NCBI GenBank assembly: GCA_016808115.1
Contig: JAEQBH010003953.1
Location: forward strand, 62,001-126,000
Length of the DNA stretch: 64,000 bases
Direction of reading: 5' to 3'
Origin: Tetrastigma voinierianum
Lineage: Eukaryota; Streptophyta; Magnoliopsida; Vitales; Vitaceae
The stretch's first letter is position 1. Each line of letters opens with the position of its first letter. The position numbers and the translations under genes were made by a program. Below, in pieces: positions 1-11,455 of this stretch. The notes beneath the pieces were generated by a model. It was not told where the DNA came from. It did no database searches and saw only the letters and a program-made list of their open reading frames with translations.

Positions 1-19
1 AACCGTCCTATGTGTCTCT

Positions 20-700
20 TCATTCCGCTCGATATCTGTGAAGATCTGTTTGTCTCGTGCCACTGGATGCCGCGGCAAATCGAGAAAGCAGTGAAACTCG
101 CGAATATTCTCTGCTAAATCGGTCAATTGAGGCCTGCAGTCCTCTATCACCAAGAAGACTACCATCTCCATAAACGGTCAAACCCTCGTCACGTACTGTT
201 GTACTTTCGATCCGCACGATGGACAGCTATCTGTCACGCCCGGGACTCCGTCACTCTTTGCTCAACGACCCAGTGTATGTAAACTCCCGAGTACCTAATC
301 TGTGTATAGGTGTCTTTGTGGCCCAGTGTCCCCACCAGTCTCGAGCATCCGCCACTCAGAAGAGCTATCTTGCTCTCCTCGTGACAGGCCCGGTGTGAGC
401 CATTGCCTTACCAAGATAGTGATAAAGTGAGTCGTAGTCATAAGAACTCGTCCATCTACTGTTGCCTCATATTGAGGTCATTGTAACGTGAAAATATACT
501 TAGGACTTTATAGTGCAGTGCACCTCAGCTCTCTTGTTATGAGTAGTGGCCTTGATCCTCATCAGGCGAGACTACATTTTGACTCATCTTCGTGTGTGGG
601 GTAATGCGCCGTGATTCTTGACTAACGAGAACCTAGCTTCCTCTGATTGCATCAAAGCACATCGTCCAGGCCTGGGGGCATCACAATGCATTGTTGTTTT
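20..700 (-). pseudogene. RNase H and integrase zinc-finger region remnant
   Basis: ORF 584-766 carries a CDAPRPGRCALMQ-like stretch resembling the RNase H strand of gypsy elements. ORF 20-217 (DEGLTVYGDGSLLGDRGLQA, later SGTRQTDLHRY) resembles the linker before the integrase H-H-C-C finger. Both are shifted against each other. The integrase core is outside the window. Confidence 0.55.
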
Positions 701-1700
701 ATATACGTCGAGAACTATCAAGATGGAAGGTGAGTAGTCTCTCTTCATCTGGATGCCTCCTCGCATCGGTCATTGATCAAGCTTTGGCCTCCGGGTCGGC
801 CTAGTCATGGAATGTTGCTATCCTGCTGGAGAATCTCAGTGGATCTCATGTGCCCGCGATCAAACTCGTGTCTCGGCGACACTTAGGCTCTCCCAGAGTC
901 TGTCTTGCTCGGCAGCCTATGCGGGTGGCGGCCTCCGATCTTTGTTTTCCACGTATCCCAAAGCCTCCTGTTAGCCCAGGCTTCGTACTTACTAAACTTG
1001 GCGTCTGACGTGAATGCCTCTCGACAAGCGTAAGCGATCCTCAGTGATACTCATGCTCCACTCTGTGGGAGTAGATCAAGATATCATCCGAGGAATTCTA
1101 AATATATTGATCTAATAAGTTGGAATATCTATGCATGAGATCATGAATGTTAGTGATCGAAAGACATCATAGTAAACTAAAGTGCCCATAGCAACGATCT
1201 ATGTTGTCTTAGGGATATCTGTATCCTAACCCTCATTGATAGTAGCTTGATGCAGAAGGTCTGTATCTTGGAATAGACTCGCTCTCTAAGTGATCAAATA
1301 AATAAAATTAGTCTCTAAATAGTGAATTATGGATTCTTAATCGTAACCACATTCGACTATCATATTGATACACGATTGAAAAAGTCTTGTCATATTTGTG
1401 CTGCAAACTCAAGCCAGGGCTTGTGGTGAGGTATAGGTCTAATGAACTCCCACTTATTCCGATGGCTCCTATGTTGGACTCTAAGTTCTTACAGCTCATT
1501 TGGTACTATCTTGCTCAGTCGTAGAAGTTATGGTGAAGTACCGAGGTGTGACAAATGCAGAAGTCTACTACCACACTCTTGTGGAGGTAGTCCATGTATC
1601 ATGCGGAAAACATCCACATACTGCATATTTAACAAAGACTGAGTCTAAGTGCGGGTCTCTCCTTGTCCTCTAGGGTAAGGCTCGCTAGCCAACCCATGTT
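700..1700 (-). pseudogene. Retrotransposon reverse transcriptase remnant
   Basis: The best landmark is the catalytic block at about 1060-1090 (minus), reading DDILIYSHRVEHE, the common plant gypsy motif around the two catalytic aspartates; the residue pair before DD is altered by a small indel. The flanking sequence is too shifted for a continuous translation. Position between protease and RNase H supports the call. Confidence 0.65.
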
Positions 1701-1739
1701 GTCCTTATTTTGGACTCATATGCATGCAAGGGAAAAATG

Positions 1740-2090
1740 TCATGCTTGTCTACAAGCCTTGCCCAGTGCGAGTCTGCGTGCCAGGTAGCCTCTCGCTCTG
1801 TTAATCGATAACGACCACCTTGCATTTGTCAACCAATCATCCCAGATGACATCGAACTCAGACATATCATGATCCTCAGGTCCATCACTGTGATAGAGTC
1901 CCGAGATCTCGACCTGCCCAACCTGGCTTATATCCATCTGCCCTTTAATCTCTGAAGCGAGACTCATACAAAGGCTCCTCCTTCAGGTCTGACCTCTATG
2001 ACTCGATCCCTGATGCGACCAATGAATGAATCTGGCTTGAGAATCAAATAACACTCTAGCCCGCGATGAGATAGCAAGCGTACTGTTATG
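1740..2090 (-). pseudogene. Retrotransposon aspartic protease remnant
   Basis: Two fragments line up with a gypsy-type protease. Near 2040 the minus strand reads RARVLFDSQARFIHW, the active-site strand, where the usual D-S/T-G triad reads D-S-Q. ORF 1740-1967 contains MSLASEIKGQMDISQV and then MSEFDVIWDDWLT, the C-terminal flap and the 'D.ILGMDWL' segment that precedes the reverse transcriptase. Frame changes separate the two. Confidence 0.7.
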
Positions 2091-3223
2091 GCGGGCGTCT
2101 GGCAGGCCGGCTGGAGGTGTGACGTAGGCCGCCTGGACTGATGTCACACTTTGTGGGCCTCGTCCTCTATCCTCTGCCCTTTCCTCGGCCTCTCGGGCTG
2201 CTGCAAATGTGGGTGCCATGTAGCTCCACAAGAAGCTGAGGCCCAGCCCCTACGGCACATGCGGGTGTGGAGGATGTCTTTGTATCCTCTCTTGTCACTG
2301 CTTCTTGTTTGGGTGTGGTGTCCGGCTCTACGGGATACTGTCTCGAGGCAATCGTCTCGGGTGTCGGGCTACGACAATGGTGGCACACCATGCGTCATGA
2401 CTAGCAGCTCTCATGCGTCTTGCCTAGCGGCAACTCTCATCGTCACTGGCGGGATGGCGACTTTGAATCCTCGCGAACTAGTGAAATATACGCATATTAG
2501 CGGGCGGAGGCGGCGTCATTCTTGCCACTGCTGCATCTGAGTGTTCCGCGCATCCCCATTTCTCTCTATAGTCGTGGTCGTCCCAACCATAGAATCCATA
2601 TCCCGTAGGCGTAATCCTGGCTACTCCCGCATGAATGGACAACTCACCATTCTCGAATCTCCTATCCCGCTGTCTCGTGGCCACGTAGTCATCGGGCCGA
2701 CCGCTAACTCTCGTGAATCTAGCCACGTAGTCCATCACAAGCCATCGCCCCTCGCTTCACTTAGGAACCCCCGAGCCTCGCATGCCTCGCAAATTCCTGT
2801 AAAGTACTTCACCCATGAATAGCTCCCAAACTCGCTCATGTCATAACCTCTAAGTTCTAGAAGTCTTAACCCATCTCCACCTCATACCCTGCCTCACTCT
2901 TCTAGCTGGAATGCAAATAACCCGATCCTAGTCGGGACGAGGTGATCTCCATAGCCTCCAAAAGACGCTCGACCGCATAAACCAATGGTCTCACACCATC
3001 TGCTCCTCCCCGTGAATGCCTGGAGGGTGGTGCGGCCAAATCTCTGATGTTACTGTGTCCCTCCCCGACTACCCGCTATGCTAGCTTCAGGCGATAGCAA
3101 CCGCTACAACACCTACAAATTTCAAAGAAAGGCCTGTTTAATAACACCATACGGTCAAATGTCTATGGAAGTTCGATCAGCGACTCGTGGACGACCTCTA
3201 CGTCCTCGCCCTCTACTAGCCAT
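2090..3223 (-). pseudogene. Retrotransposon gag remnant
   Basis: The capsid-like core survives at 2478-2738, starting MMDYVARFTRVSGRPDDYVA and continuing with RRFENGELSIHAG, which follows the usual plant retrotransposon gag layout (YAARF..LS...ADDYV, then RRFE.GL...I). A histidine/cysteine-containing stretch beginning MVCHHC at about 2391 may be the zinc-knuckle remnant. The start at 3223 is chosen because the Arg/Gly-rich N-terminus and its distance from the putative primer site fit; the frame closes after about 22 codons, so several indels separate it from the core. Confidence 0.7.
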
Positions 3224-3649
3224 CTACACAAGTTAATGGTAGATTAAATTTCAATGCAGTATCTCTAAGGCTCAAACACAGCCCCGAGACACTATTCATA
3301 TACCAAAAAAAAATTTCACATACTACGTCAATGCCTTCATAGTAATTTCAATATAAATATCTTATATTTTAAATCATACACAAGAAAATTTTTAAAATTT
3401 TTGTACTTTAACCTGCGGAACGCGCTCGCGAACAAGTGTCAATGGAACGCTGTCCAAACAAAGGATCGTAAAAAGTGCACCGAATCAAAATCGGGTCGTG
3501 CACAAAGTGAGCATAAACGTAACCTGCGTCGTGGCGCGCACACCGCGCCGCCAGCGCCCAGTCGCGGGCCGCCACGCGACAAAGAGTTTGCCGCGGCGCC
3601 GCGATGCACGCGCCAATGCACGCCGCTGGGCGCCGCACCGCTACCGCTG

Positions 3650-4190
3650 CGCCACTTGTCGCGACCCCAAAATGATGTCGCTGACACTCATTTCAAACAG
3701 CCGTCGCGATCTAAATCGATGTCGCGATCACCGCTTCCTCCAATGCAACGCCCCGCCGCACCCAAAACTCGTCGCGACACCAAGCCACCACAAGGCGCCC
3801 CGCAACCATGTCGCCGACATCAACCTGGCGGTCGCTGACACCACCAAAGCACTCCGTGCCCAGCACCGTAACCGGTCGCGACACCGCTTTCTCCCGCCTA
3901 CTGCCGTGTCGCGACACCAAACCCGTGCTCACCCTTCCGAGATCAACCTATGTCGCGCATCATTTTCATGTCGCCACCACGCCCTCCCATGTGGGATTTT
4001 GCGCGAACCTCCCACATCGTTATTTACGTCGATCTTCATTCGAGGTCGCACACCAAATTCACAAGGTCCTCCCCGCTGCCAAAATCCTGTGCTGCTAACT
4101 CGAGACTCCATCAGACCCCACCAAAAGTCGCGATGCCACTTCCGGTCGCGACTTCACGTCACTAAACCAAGTCGCGACTTCAAACCGATG
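3650..4190. repeat. Cluster of TCGCGA/GTCGCGAC palindromes in the LTR
   Basis: About a dozen copies or near-copies of GTCGCGAC occur at irregular 20-60 bp spacing (for example in CTCGTCGCGACACC, GGTCGCGACACCG, GTGTCGCGACACCA, CCGGTCGCGACTTC). The sequence between copies is not repeated, so this is a dispersed motif cluster, not a simple satellite. A similar cluster occurs at 30740-31210. Confidence 0.7.
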
Positions 4191-5524
4191 TCAAGGACCT
4201 CAACAGGTCCTAACCCGCAAAGACCTCATTTTTTTTTTCAAATCCTCCAAGAGCCTTTCTTCCCCGCTTACTCCAGCCTCTCATAGCCTAAAAATCTGTT
4301 TCCTAAGATGCGTGAGTTTCGCACCACCGCTATTTACCCACTTCAAAATTTCTAGAATTTAATTACAACTCTTTCCCTTGAGCGAAAACTCGAATCATTT
4401 TCCAGAATTCCATAAAACCCATTCTATTCATGTTCAAAAACTGGAGCACTATCCAGAAAAAAAATTTTATTTTTATTTTTTTCTCTATTAGTAGCCTTCC
4501 TTGCTACTTCATACATGCAGTAACTTGAATACTGCATCCATACAAAAAAAATTTATTAAAATTTTATTTTGTCATCCAATAAACCAAATAAATCGATTAA
4601 AAATTTATTTCATTTATTACTTTTCGTTCCGCCTTGGCACAATCGTAGACTCATACGCTTTTTCCAACACATCATGCTCCCGTGGTGCTAATCACTGCTA
4701 ATAATAAACAATTTATCAAATCACACAAAACACACCAAACACATGCATGCAGTGTCCTAGTTTTGCCCCGTGATTTCCTAGGTAATCTCATAGCTACACT
4801 CAATATCGAACCACACCTCGCGGGTGATATGTTCTACCCAACTGCGCCTGCCCAAATCCCTCAAGCCCTAGGCAAATGATACCTAGCTCGATACCGTCGC
4901 GACGCCCTAAACTCCGGTGGGGTCCGCTCCAACACGCGAATACAAGTGGATGTCAAGCTACCCGACGCCATTTCAAAATCTGGGCAGTCTCTTTCGCACG
5001 GAGCTCTACCCAAATCAACACTGTGATGAAACCCGTCCCAAGCAAATTCAATATAATCACAATGATACAAATATGGGATAAAATGGCCTCTCGCCTGCAC
5101 ATAACATCCAAAACATACAACTATATCCAATAGTTCTAAGAGTTCAAATGTTTTACTTTATACAACACACATATATTAAACTTAACGAGTTCTACATATG
5201 TATACATCATCAAGCCACAACCCGGTTTTCTTCTAATCCTCAGTCTCTAAGACGAGCCGTCCCCTCGCACGCCTCCCGTATCTGAAATATCCGCCCGATG
5301 GCGAGCTAATGCTTAGTAGTGAATCGCCTCTAAGGCCACTTCACCCAAGTGTAGTGCAATATTCCAAAATAAATACACATTCAAGCAAATGCATGATCCT
5401 ACTTGAATGTCTACGTGACCAACTCAGATCCCGAGTCCTCATCGACTCCCTCACACTCGCCTAAGCCTCGTATGAGAATTCTTATATTCATTTGTTTGCT
5501 AGTGGACAACCCTCTTATGTATAG

Positions 5525-5610
5525 ATATCAATTAGGCCGTCTCCGACGATTGATATTATTTGTGGACTACCCTTCGATATATCAATTGGGCCGTCTCCGA
5601 CGATTGATAT
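5525..5610. repeat. Two 32-bp units with inverted ends inside the LTR
   Basis: Units 5525-5556 and 5579-5610 each start with ATATCAAT and end with ATTGATAT, around a shared GGCCGTCTCCGACG core, so each can form a short hairpin. Variants of GACAACCCT (some GACTACCCT) recur four times between 5500 and 5670. Confidence 0.75.
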
Positions 5611-6809
5611 TTTTTTTAGTTTTTAGACAACCCTCAGATAATTCACATTTTAGACAACCCTCCGAACCATTTTCTGTGACTATCTCAGCGCACTCACCCT
5701 ATGTCTGTGGTGTTCCAAAGGTATACGAATTTACGACGCTGGCTCCAATACAGTTTAATTCATGTAAATATATAAATATTTATTATATTTACAAACAATC
5801 AATTCACACAATCAGGTTTGCACTCTATCATACATCAAAATTAGCTCATTTAAGGACACCACAATTCCAGCAATTCAATTTAAATCACTGATCAAACACA
5901 TATTCTCACGTAATTATTTCTGTGATCATCATTTCGAACAAGAAAACCCCAGGTTACTATTCCTTTCAAAGACAAATTATCGGTTCACTTTAGTGAACCT
6001 TGCCACAAACATTTCAAATTTCAAACAAACCAATACATGATTTATAGAACACTTCATCACACTCTTATCCCAAACAGTCCGTAACACTGATATGGGCTAT
6101 TCGTGGGTCTCCAATCCAAGCATTTCGATTCCAAGATTTGGAACCGATCAAACGGCCGTTCAAGGCCTCAACCAACCGAAACATTAACATAAGACTTAAA
6201 CGAAGATCAAACCCAAGAAGGGCAACCCCACCTCCTGAGTTCGAGAAAACCCCTAAATCCGGTGACCCAAGCGAAGCCCTCCGCTGCAGAGCAGTTTCCT
6301 TTCTTGTCTCCGAAGACCGCCGACTACCGATCACACGATATTTGGGAGAAGGAAGACATTCTCTCTCTAGAAAATGAGATCCAAAACCTCCTGCATCTCC
6401 TTTTCTTCCTCCTCATCGCTCCTTTTTTTCTTTCAAGAAGACAAGTCACTACGCTGTCTCTTGAAATGACTTAAACAAATCTCAAAATGCCTATTAAGGC
6501 TCTTTTCATTTCCTAGCTGACATTCGCACTATCTCGCCATCCATTTTCATCAAGCTCTACTCATACCACTCATGGCACATGAGTACGTGTTATATGACTT
6601 TCGTCGCATCGAATATCGCTTTTACTAAGACCCGAACCGCGATCGAAAAACATGTAAACTCGACTGTCTCGAATTTTATGAAATTTTACGTATAGCGATT
6701 TCTCGCAAAGACAATCTCCAATCCGCAATCCGCTTTCACTATCCGAGATCTAGAGAATAAATTTCGGATTTTTAACCGAAATTAAAATTTTGTAATCGAA
6801 ATTACGATT

Positions 6810-7016
6810 TTGTCATTTCTCCTGAAATTGGAATTTCTCGGGTCTTACAGTTATAAAAATAAAAAATTTAAAAAATTTAAACCCCACAAATCTAGAGAAC
6901 TCAAACAAAATAAATCAAATAAAAAACATAACAAAGAAGTTAGATGTTTTAAATGTGGCCAGAAAAGACATATAGCCCCAAATTGCAAAAATAAAGTAAA
7001 TATTTTATCGTATTAA
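6810..7016 (+). pseudogene. Pararetroviral coat-protein zinc finger
   Basis: Residues 6945-6986 encode a C-x2-C-x4-H-x4-C knuckle (CFKCGQKRHIAPNC) after a very Lys/Asn-rich stretch, the arrangement at the C-terminus of caulimovirid coat proteins. The open frame begins inside the neighbouring LTR, so its first residues are not viral. The frame ends at 7014-7016. Confidence 0.8.
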
Positions 7017-7123
7017 CGAAGAATATTATCTGCATATCAATACTTCATCTTCGAAACTCATAAATCCTCAAACAAATTCAAAAAAGAACAGAGAAAATAG
7101 AAAATTGTTTATGTCAAGTAAAC

Positions 7124-7642
7124 ATGATAACTGCTGAACAAGAACTATTAATAGAAATGATAGATCAAATTGAAAATAAAGAAGCCAAGGCAAAGTATAT
7201 AAGAAAAATCTTAGAACAACAACATACAAAACTAAAACCCAGAATAAATTTATCAACTTCTTATCAGATAAAAGACATATTTCAATATTATAAGAAGCAT
7301 GAACCAGCAACACTATAAGATCTACAGGAAGAAGTAAAACAAATAAAAATCCAAATTGATGAACTAAAAATTTTCAATCAAAATATAGGAAATAGACTAA
7401 CAAGTCTGGAAAATCATAAAGAAGATTTAACAAGTGAAACAAATGAATTAGAAACTTTTGTACATAGTATGACTATAGTACAAAAACAAAGATGGTATAC
7501 AAAAATAACCTTAAAAATTAAACTTGATTATCAGTCAACATATATTGCCTTGATTGATTCAAGAGCTGATTTAAATTGTATACAGGAAAGATTAATTCCT
7601 ACTATATATTTTGTCAAAACTTCTCAAAGACTCACAACTTAA
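7124..7642 (+). pseudogene. Pararetroviral linker and aspartic protease, N-terminal part
   Basis: One reading frame runs 7124-7642 with an internal stop at 7316-7318. Its first part is Glu/Lys/Gln-rich and coiled-coil-like. The protease active-site strand lies at 7544-7590 (ALIDSRADLNCIQ): the catalytic Asp is at 7556-7558, but the Gly of the D-S/T-G triad is Arg (7562-7564). Three stops cluster at 7640-7651; the frame then continues with HICKNGICIKTSFLLV and IVLGTPFLTQLYPFQ, the later part of the same protease fold. Confidence 0.75.
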
Positions 7643-8084
7643 TGATCTTAAGGTTCAATACAAATACCACAAGGTCATATTTGCAAAAATGGTATTTGTA
7701 TTAAAACTTCTTTTTTACTAGTAAAAAATATAAGCCATCAAATTGTTTTAGGAACCCCTTTCTTAACACAACTTTATCCTTTTCAAATAGACAATCAAGG
7801 ATTAAGAACAAGATATAACAATTAAGATATTCTTTTTGAATTTATAAGAGGAATAGAAGTTAAAGAAATAAATCAGGTACAATATTTTATTTCTTTACTT
7901 CAACAAAAACAAAAACAAGTTAAATTTCTTAAAAAAGAAATACAATATAAAAAGATTGAAGAAAATTCTAGGAGTCTGGAAACAACCAAGAAAGAATAAA
8001 AATATGCAAAACAAATAGAAAAATCTTTTGTTCTTCTATACCAAATGCATTGAATAGAAAACACTATATGATTTCATTACTCAT

Positions 8085-8610
8085 ATGAAAAGATTTAATG
8101 AAAACAATCCAACAAAGGCAAGACCTATTCAAATGAGTCCAGAACTCCTTGAATATTGCAAAAAAGAGATTAATGATCTCTTAAACAAAAAATTAATAAG
8201 ACCAAGTCATTCACCATGGAGTTGTGCAGCTTTTTAAGTTCAAAAAGCTTCAGAGATTGAAAGAGGAACTCCAAGGTTAATTATAAATTATAAACCCTTG
8301 AATAAGGTTTTACAATGGATTAGGTATCCAATACCTAATAAAAAAGACTTAATTCAAAGGATTTATAATGCAACAATTTTTTCAAAATTTGATATGAAAT
8401 CTGGATTTTGGCAAATTCAAATAAAACCTGAAGACAGGTACAAAACTGCATTTACAGTTCCCTTTGGCCATTATGAATGGAATGTAATGCCATTTGGTCT
8501 TAAAAATGCTCCTTCTGAATTTCAAAATATGATGAATGAAATCTTCAATGAATATACTAGCTTCGGCAAGATATCGGATGACAAGTTCTCATTTTTTCAA
8601 ATTCAATAAA
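8085..8610 (+). pseudogene. Pararetroviral reverse transcriptase
   Basis: The frame reads from about 8085 to 8609 with one stop (TAA 8235-8237). It contains LIINYKPLNKVLQW, SKFDMKSGFWQIQIKPEDRY and PFGHYEWNVMPFGLKNAPS, the fingers and palm blocks of caulimovirid RT; FG-HYEWNVMPFGL is characteristic of that family. At 8570-8583, where the catalytic Y-x-D-D box belongs, the frame reads ISDD and soon stops. The remaining thumb sequence continues in another frame at about 8604-8940 (FLGFDIYQGQIKPIQR, then RFLGSLNYVAEFYPN). Confidence 0.85.
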
Positions 8611-9119
8611 TGAGCATTTTAAACATTTAAAAATTTTCCAAAAAATTGTTAGAGATAATGGATTAGTTATCTCAGCTACAAAAATTAAATTATTTCAAAC
8701 GAATATTAGATTTTTAGGATTTGATATTTATCAGGGTCAAATCAAACCTATACAAAGACAAAATAGACTTTGCTAATAAATTTCCAGATGAAATAAAAGA
8801 TAAAACCCAACTTCAAAGATTTTTAGGTAGCCTCAACTATGTAGCTGAGTTTTACCCAAACCTTAGGATTTTAATCAAACCTTTATTTCAAAGGTTAAAG
8901 AAAAATCCTTTACCTTGGTCTGATGAACATACCTAGATAGTCAAACAAGTCAAATCCCAAGTTAAGTAACTTCCTTGCTTAAATATCCTACACTCAGTTT
9001 TTCCTATAATAGAGACAAGATGCCTCTAACATGTGTTACATGATTTTAAACAAGATTTAAACAAATTTCAATTGTTAGATCTCCACTCAGTATGGAGTGG
9101 TCCTCAATTGAATTATTCA

Positions 9120-9500
9120 ATCTGAAGTTAAAAGGAAATTTTAGCCATTGTTTTATGCATACAAAAATTACAAAGGATGTTTTCAATAAAAAAAATTCTT
9201 TTAAGGGTTGATTGCAAAAGTGCAAGTTAAATATCGCAAAAGACGTTCAAAACTTAGTTTCAAAACAGATTTTTGCCAGATGGCAAGCAATTTTAACTGT
9301 TTTTTATTTTGAAATTGAATTTATAAAAGGATCTTCAAATGTTTTACTTGATTCCTCTCACGGGAATTTCTACAGGGAAAATGAGCAAGCAAAAACAAGA
9401 TCCTATCAAACCTACCACCAAAGCCTCTTATGCAATGCAGAACACTTAAATATCATGTTGGGGAAATCCTTCAACCATCTTCTTCAAACCTCGTAAATTT
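9120..9500 (+). pseudogene. Pararetroviral RNase H, C-terminal part
   Basis: ORF 9212-9496 contains FARWQAILTVFYFEIEFIKG followed by SSNVLLDSS, the usual end of the caulimovirid RNase H domain. Upstream, 9120-9200 encodes an AIVLCIQKLQRMF-like stretch in another frame. The final motif is altered by a frame change near 9350. Beyond 9500 no viral domain is recognisable. Confidence 0.7.
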
Positions 9501-10259
9501 GTTTACCAAAACAAAAGAATCTAGACTTTTGCTCGTGTTCTGATTCTCGATCAATATATATCGCTTCCTGGGGATTTCCATCAAAAGATTTTCAAATGAC
9601 AAGTATTTCTATTTCAACAAAATACTTAAACCCCGTAAATTCTACGAGTTTATTCAGAGATTACGGTCCTGTTCAAATTTTCTCATGCCAAAACCCTCGA
9701 GGTAACGTACATCGCTATTCAAAAAACGCAAAATCTTGAAAGTTTTAAATGACAAGGATTGGGATCAAAATCCTTTTACTCATAAAAGATTTTTCCAACA
9801 TTTCGATCCACAAACCTTGATTTTTATGACACAAAATGCTTGGTACCATACTTTTGTATCGTAGTCTAATTCACATTCCCGTTTTTTAACCGAAATGAAA
9901 AATACAAAAAGCTTAAATCGTTTGTGAATGGGCGGCTTTTACGCGCACCCAAATATTTTCCGTCCTCGAATCACCAAACTTTGGAATACCTCAAAGCTAA
10001 TAATGATAGCTTTCCTTCCTGAATACCATCACTCTTTCTCAACGAAGTGCCACACAGTTTGTTAAACCTTTCTCCCACTTAATTATTTTAAAAACTGAAG
10101 TTAAGTTTATGTCATAGTCTATTTATCTTATTTAACAAATTTCTATAGTCAAACCAATTTCTAGAATAAGCAAAATAAACATACCAGATATAATTTTATC
10201 GATCATGTGTGTTGTTATCTTTAATTTAATTTAAATATCTTAAAACAACACGTCTTAAT
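9501..10259. other. Unassigned AT-rich spacer
   Basis: No open frame above about 60 codons, no recognisable domain and no clear LTR end. It could be the non-coding region of the pararetrovirus or an LTR fragment (one stretch, TTTTTAACCGAAATGAAAA at about 9880, resembles the outer LTR sequence near 6770). It runs directly into the tandem array. Confidence 0.4.
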
Positions 10260-11455
10260 TAAATTCATCATTTTTAATAAATTAAATTATTTATCTATTT
10301 AACATTTATCCCTTATAGGATAATTCTAGTTAAAATATAATTTGATTTCTAATAATAAATTAAATTATTTAACTATTTAACATTTATCTATTAAAGAATA
10401 GTTCTTGTTAAATATAATTTTAATTCATAATAATAAATTAAATTATATATCTATTTAACATTTATGTATTATCCTTAAATGGATAAATTAAATTATCCAT
10501 TTAAGGATAATTATTGTTAAAATATAATTTGATTTCTAATAATAAATTAAATTATTTATCTATTTAACATTTATGTATTAAAGCATAATTCTTGTTAAAA
10601 TATAATTTAATTCATAATAATAAATTAAATTATATATCTATTTAACAATTATCCATTAAAGGATAATTCTCGTTAAAATATAATTTGATTTCTAATAATA
10701 AATTAAATGATTTATCAATTTAATATTTATCTATTAAAGGATAAAACTTGTTAAAATATAATTTAATTCATAATAATAAATTAAATTATATATCCATTTA
10801 ACAATTATCTATTAAAGAACAATTCTTGTTAAAGTATAGTTTGATTTATAATAATAAATTAAATTGTTTATCTATTTAACAATTATTCATTAAAGGATAA
10901 TTCTTGTTAAAATATAATTTGATTCTTAATATTAAATTAAATCATATATCTATTTAACAATTATCCATTAGATAATAATTCTTGTTAAAATATAATTTAA
11001 TTTCTAAGAATAAATTAAATTATATATTTATTATTAATTAAAGGATAATTTTTGTTAAAAATTAATTTAAATTCTAAGAATAAATTGAATTATATATCTA
11101 TTTAACAATTATCCGTTAAAGGATAATTCTTGTTAAAACTTAATTTAATTTCTAAGAATAAATTAAATTATTTATTTATTTAACATTTATCTGGATAAAT
11201 CTTTTTTTAAAATAATTTAATTCATCATAATAAATCAAATTATTTATCTATTTAACATTTATAAATCTTGATAAAAAATAATTTAATTCCCCATAATAAA
11301 TTAAATTATTTATCTATTTAACATTTATCTATTATAAGATAAATCTTGTTAAAATACAATTTAATTTATAATAATAAATTAAATTATTTATCTATTTAAC
11401 ATTTATAAATCTTGTTAAAAATAATTTAATTTGTCATAATAAATTAAATAAAAAG
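10260..11455. repeat. AT-rich tandem array of about 16 near-palindromic units of about 78 bp
   Basis: The landmark AATAAATTAAAT recurs at about 10277, 10354, 10432, 10540, 10619, 10697, 10775, 10853, 10929, 11008, 11078, 11156, 11228, 11294, 11373 and 11438. Spacing is mostly 76-79 bp; shorter units have lost the centre and one longer step has a 30-bp insertion. Each full unit is an imperfect palindrome: outer AAATTAAATTAT pairs with ATAATTTAATT, then ATTTAACAA with TTGTTAAAAT, and the centre is TTATCC-ATTAAA-GGATAA. Not CRISPR: the units are contiguous and degenerate. Confidence 0.9.

Larger units (their letters stand above)
1..3223 (-). mobile_element. Degraded Ty3/gypsy (Tekay/Del-like) gag-pol, 5' part, running off the left edge
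   Basis: Read on the minus strand, this block has the order gag, protease, reverse transcriptase, RNase H, integrase zinc-finger region expected for a plant Ty3/gypsy element. Every domain is broken by frameshifts and stops. Gag begins at the ATG at 3223 with a basic start (MASRGRGRRGRPRVADRTS), then hits a stop. The integrase core and 3' LTR would lie left of position 1. Assignment to the Tekay/Del chromovirus type rests on the gag and pol motifs and the very long LTR to the right; no chromodomain is visible because the 3' end is cut. Non-functional. Confidence 0.8.
3310..6849 (-). mobile_element. 5' LTR (about 3.5 kb) of the minus-strand Tekay-like element
   Basis: On the minus strand the LTR starts at 6849 with TGTAAGACCCGAG, a common start for plant gypsy LTRs, and ends near 3310 next to a weak primer-site-like TTTGGTATATGAA, about 90 bp before the gag ATG at 3223. 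The inner half (3480-4200) is CpG-rich and full of TCGCGA palindromes. Around 5500-5670 there are short direct repeats. Long ORFs inside it have no recognisable domain. The inner edge is uncertain by tens of bases. Confidence 0.7.
6850..9500 (+). pseudogene. Endogenous pararetrovirus (Caulimoviridae) fragment, decayed
   Basis: A low-GC block starts at the LTR edge (6849). In viral order it shows a lysine-rich coat-protein tail with a CCHC finger, a coiled-coil-like linker, aspartic protease, reverse transcriptase and RNase H. I see no movement-protein domain: the left side is cut by the retrotransposon. All parts on one polyprotein-like path, with RT lacking an integrase after it, distinguish it from Ty3/gypsy; the genus is not assigned. 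Breaks include stops at 7316, 7640-7651 and 8235, a frameshift at the RT catalytic box, and further shifts in RNase H. It cannot encode a polyprotein. Confidence 0.85.

Noticed and set aside
2151..2540. 129-codon plus-strand ORF
   Set aside because: Antisense shadow of the gag-protease region of the minus-strand chromovirus.
3498..4286. 262-codon plus-strand ORF
   Set aside because: It lies in the CpG-rich half of an LTR with few stop codons by composition; the translation is Arg/His/Pro-rich with no domain, and parallel frames are open too.
5403..5891. 162-codon plus-strand ORF
   Set aside because: LTR interior containing short direct repeats; no recognisable protein features.
10260..11455. 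CRISPR-like array
   Set aside because: Units are contiguous, degenerate, AT-rich and palindromic throughout, without unique spacers or cas genes, in a plant genome.
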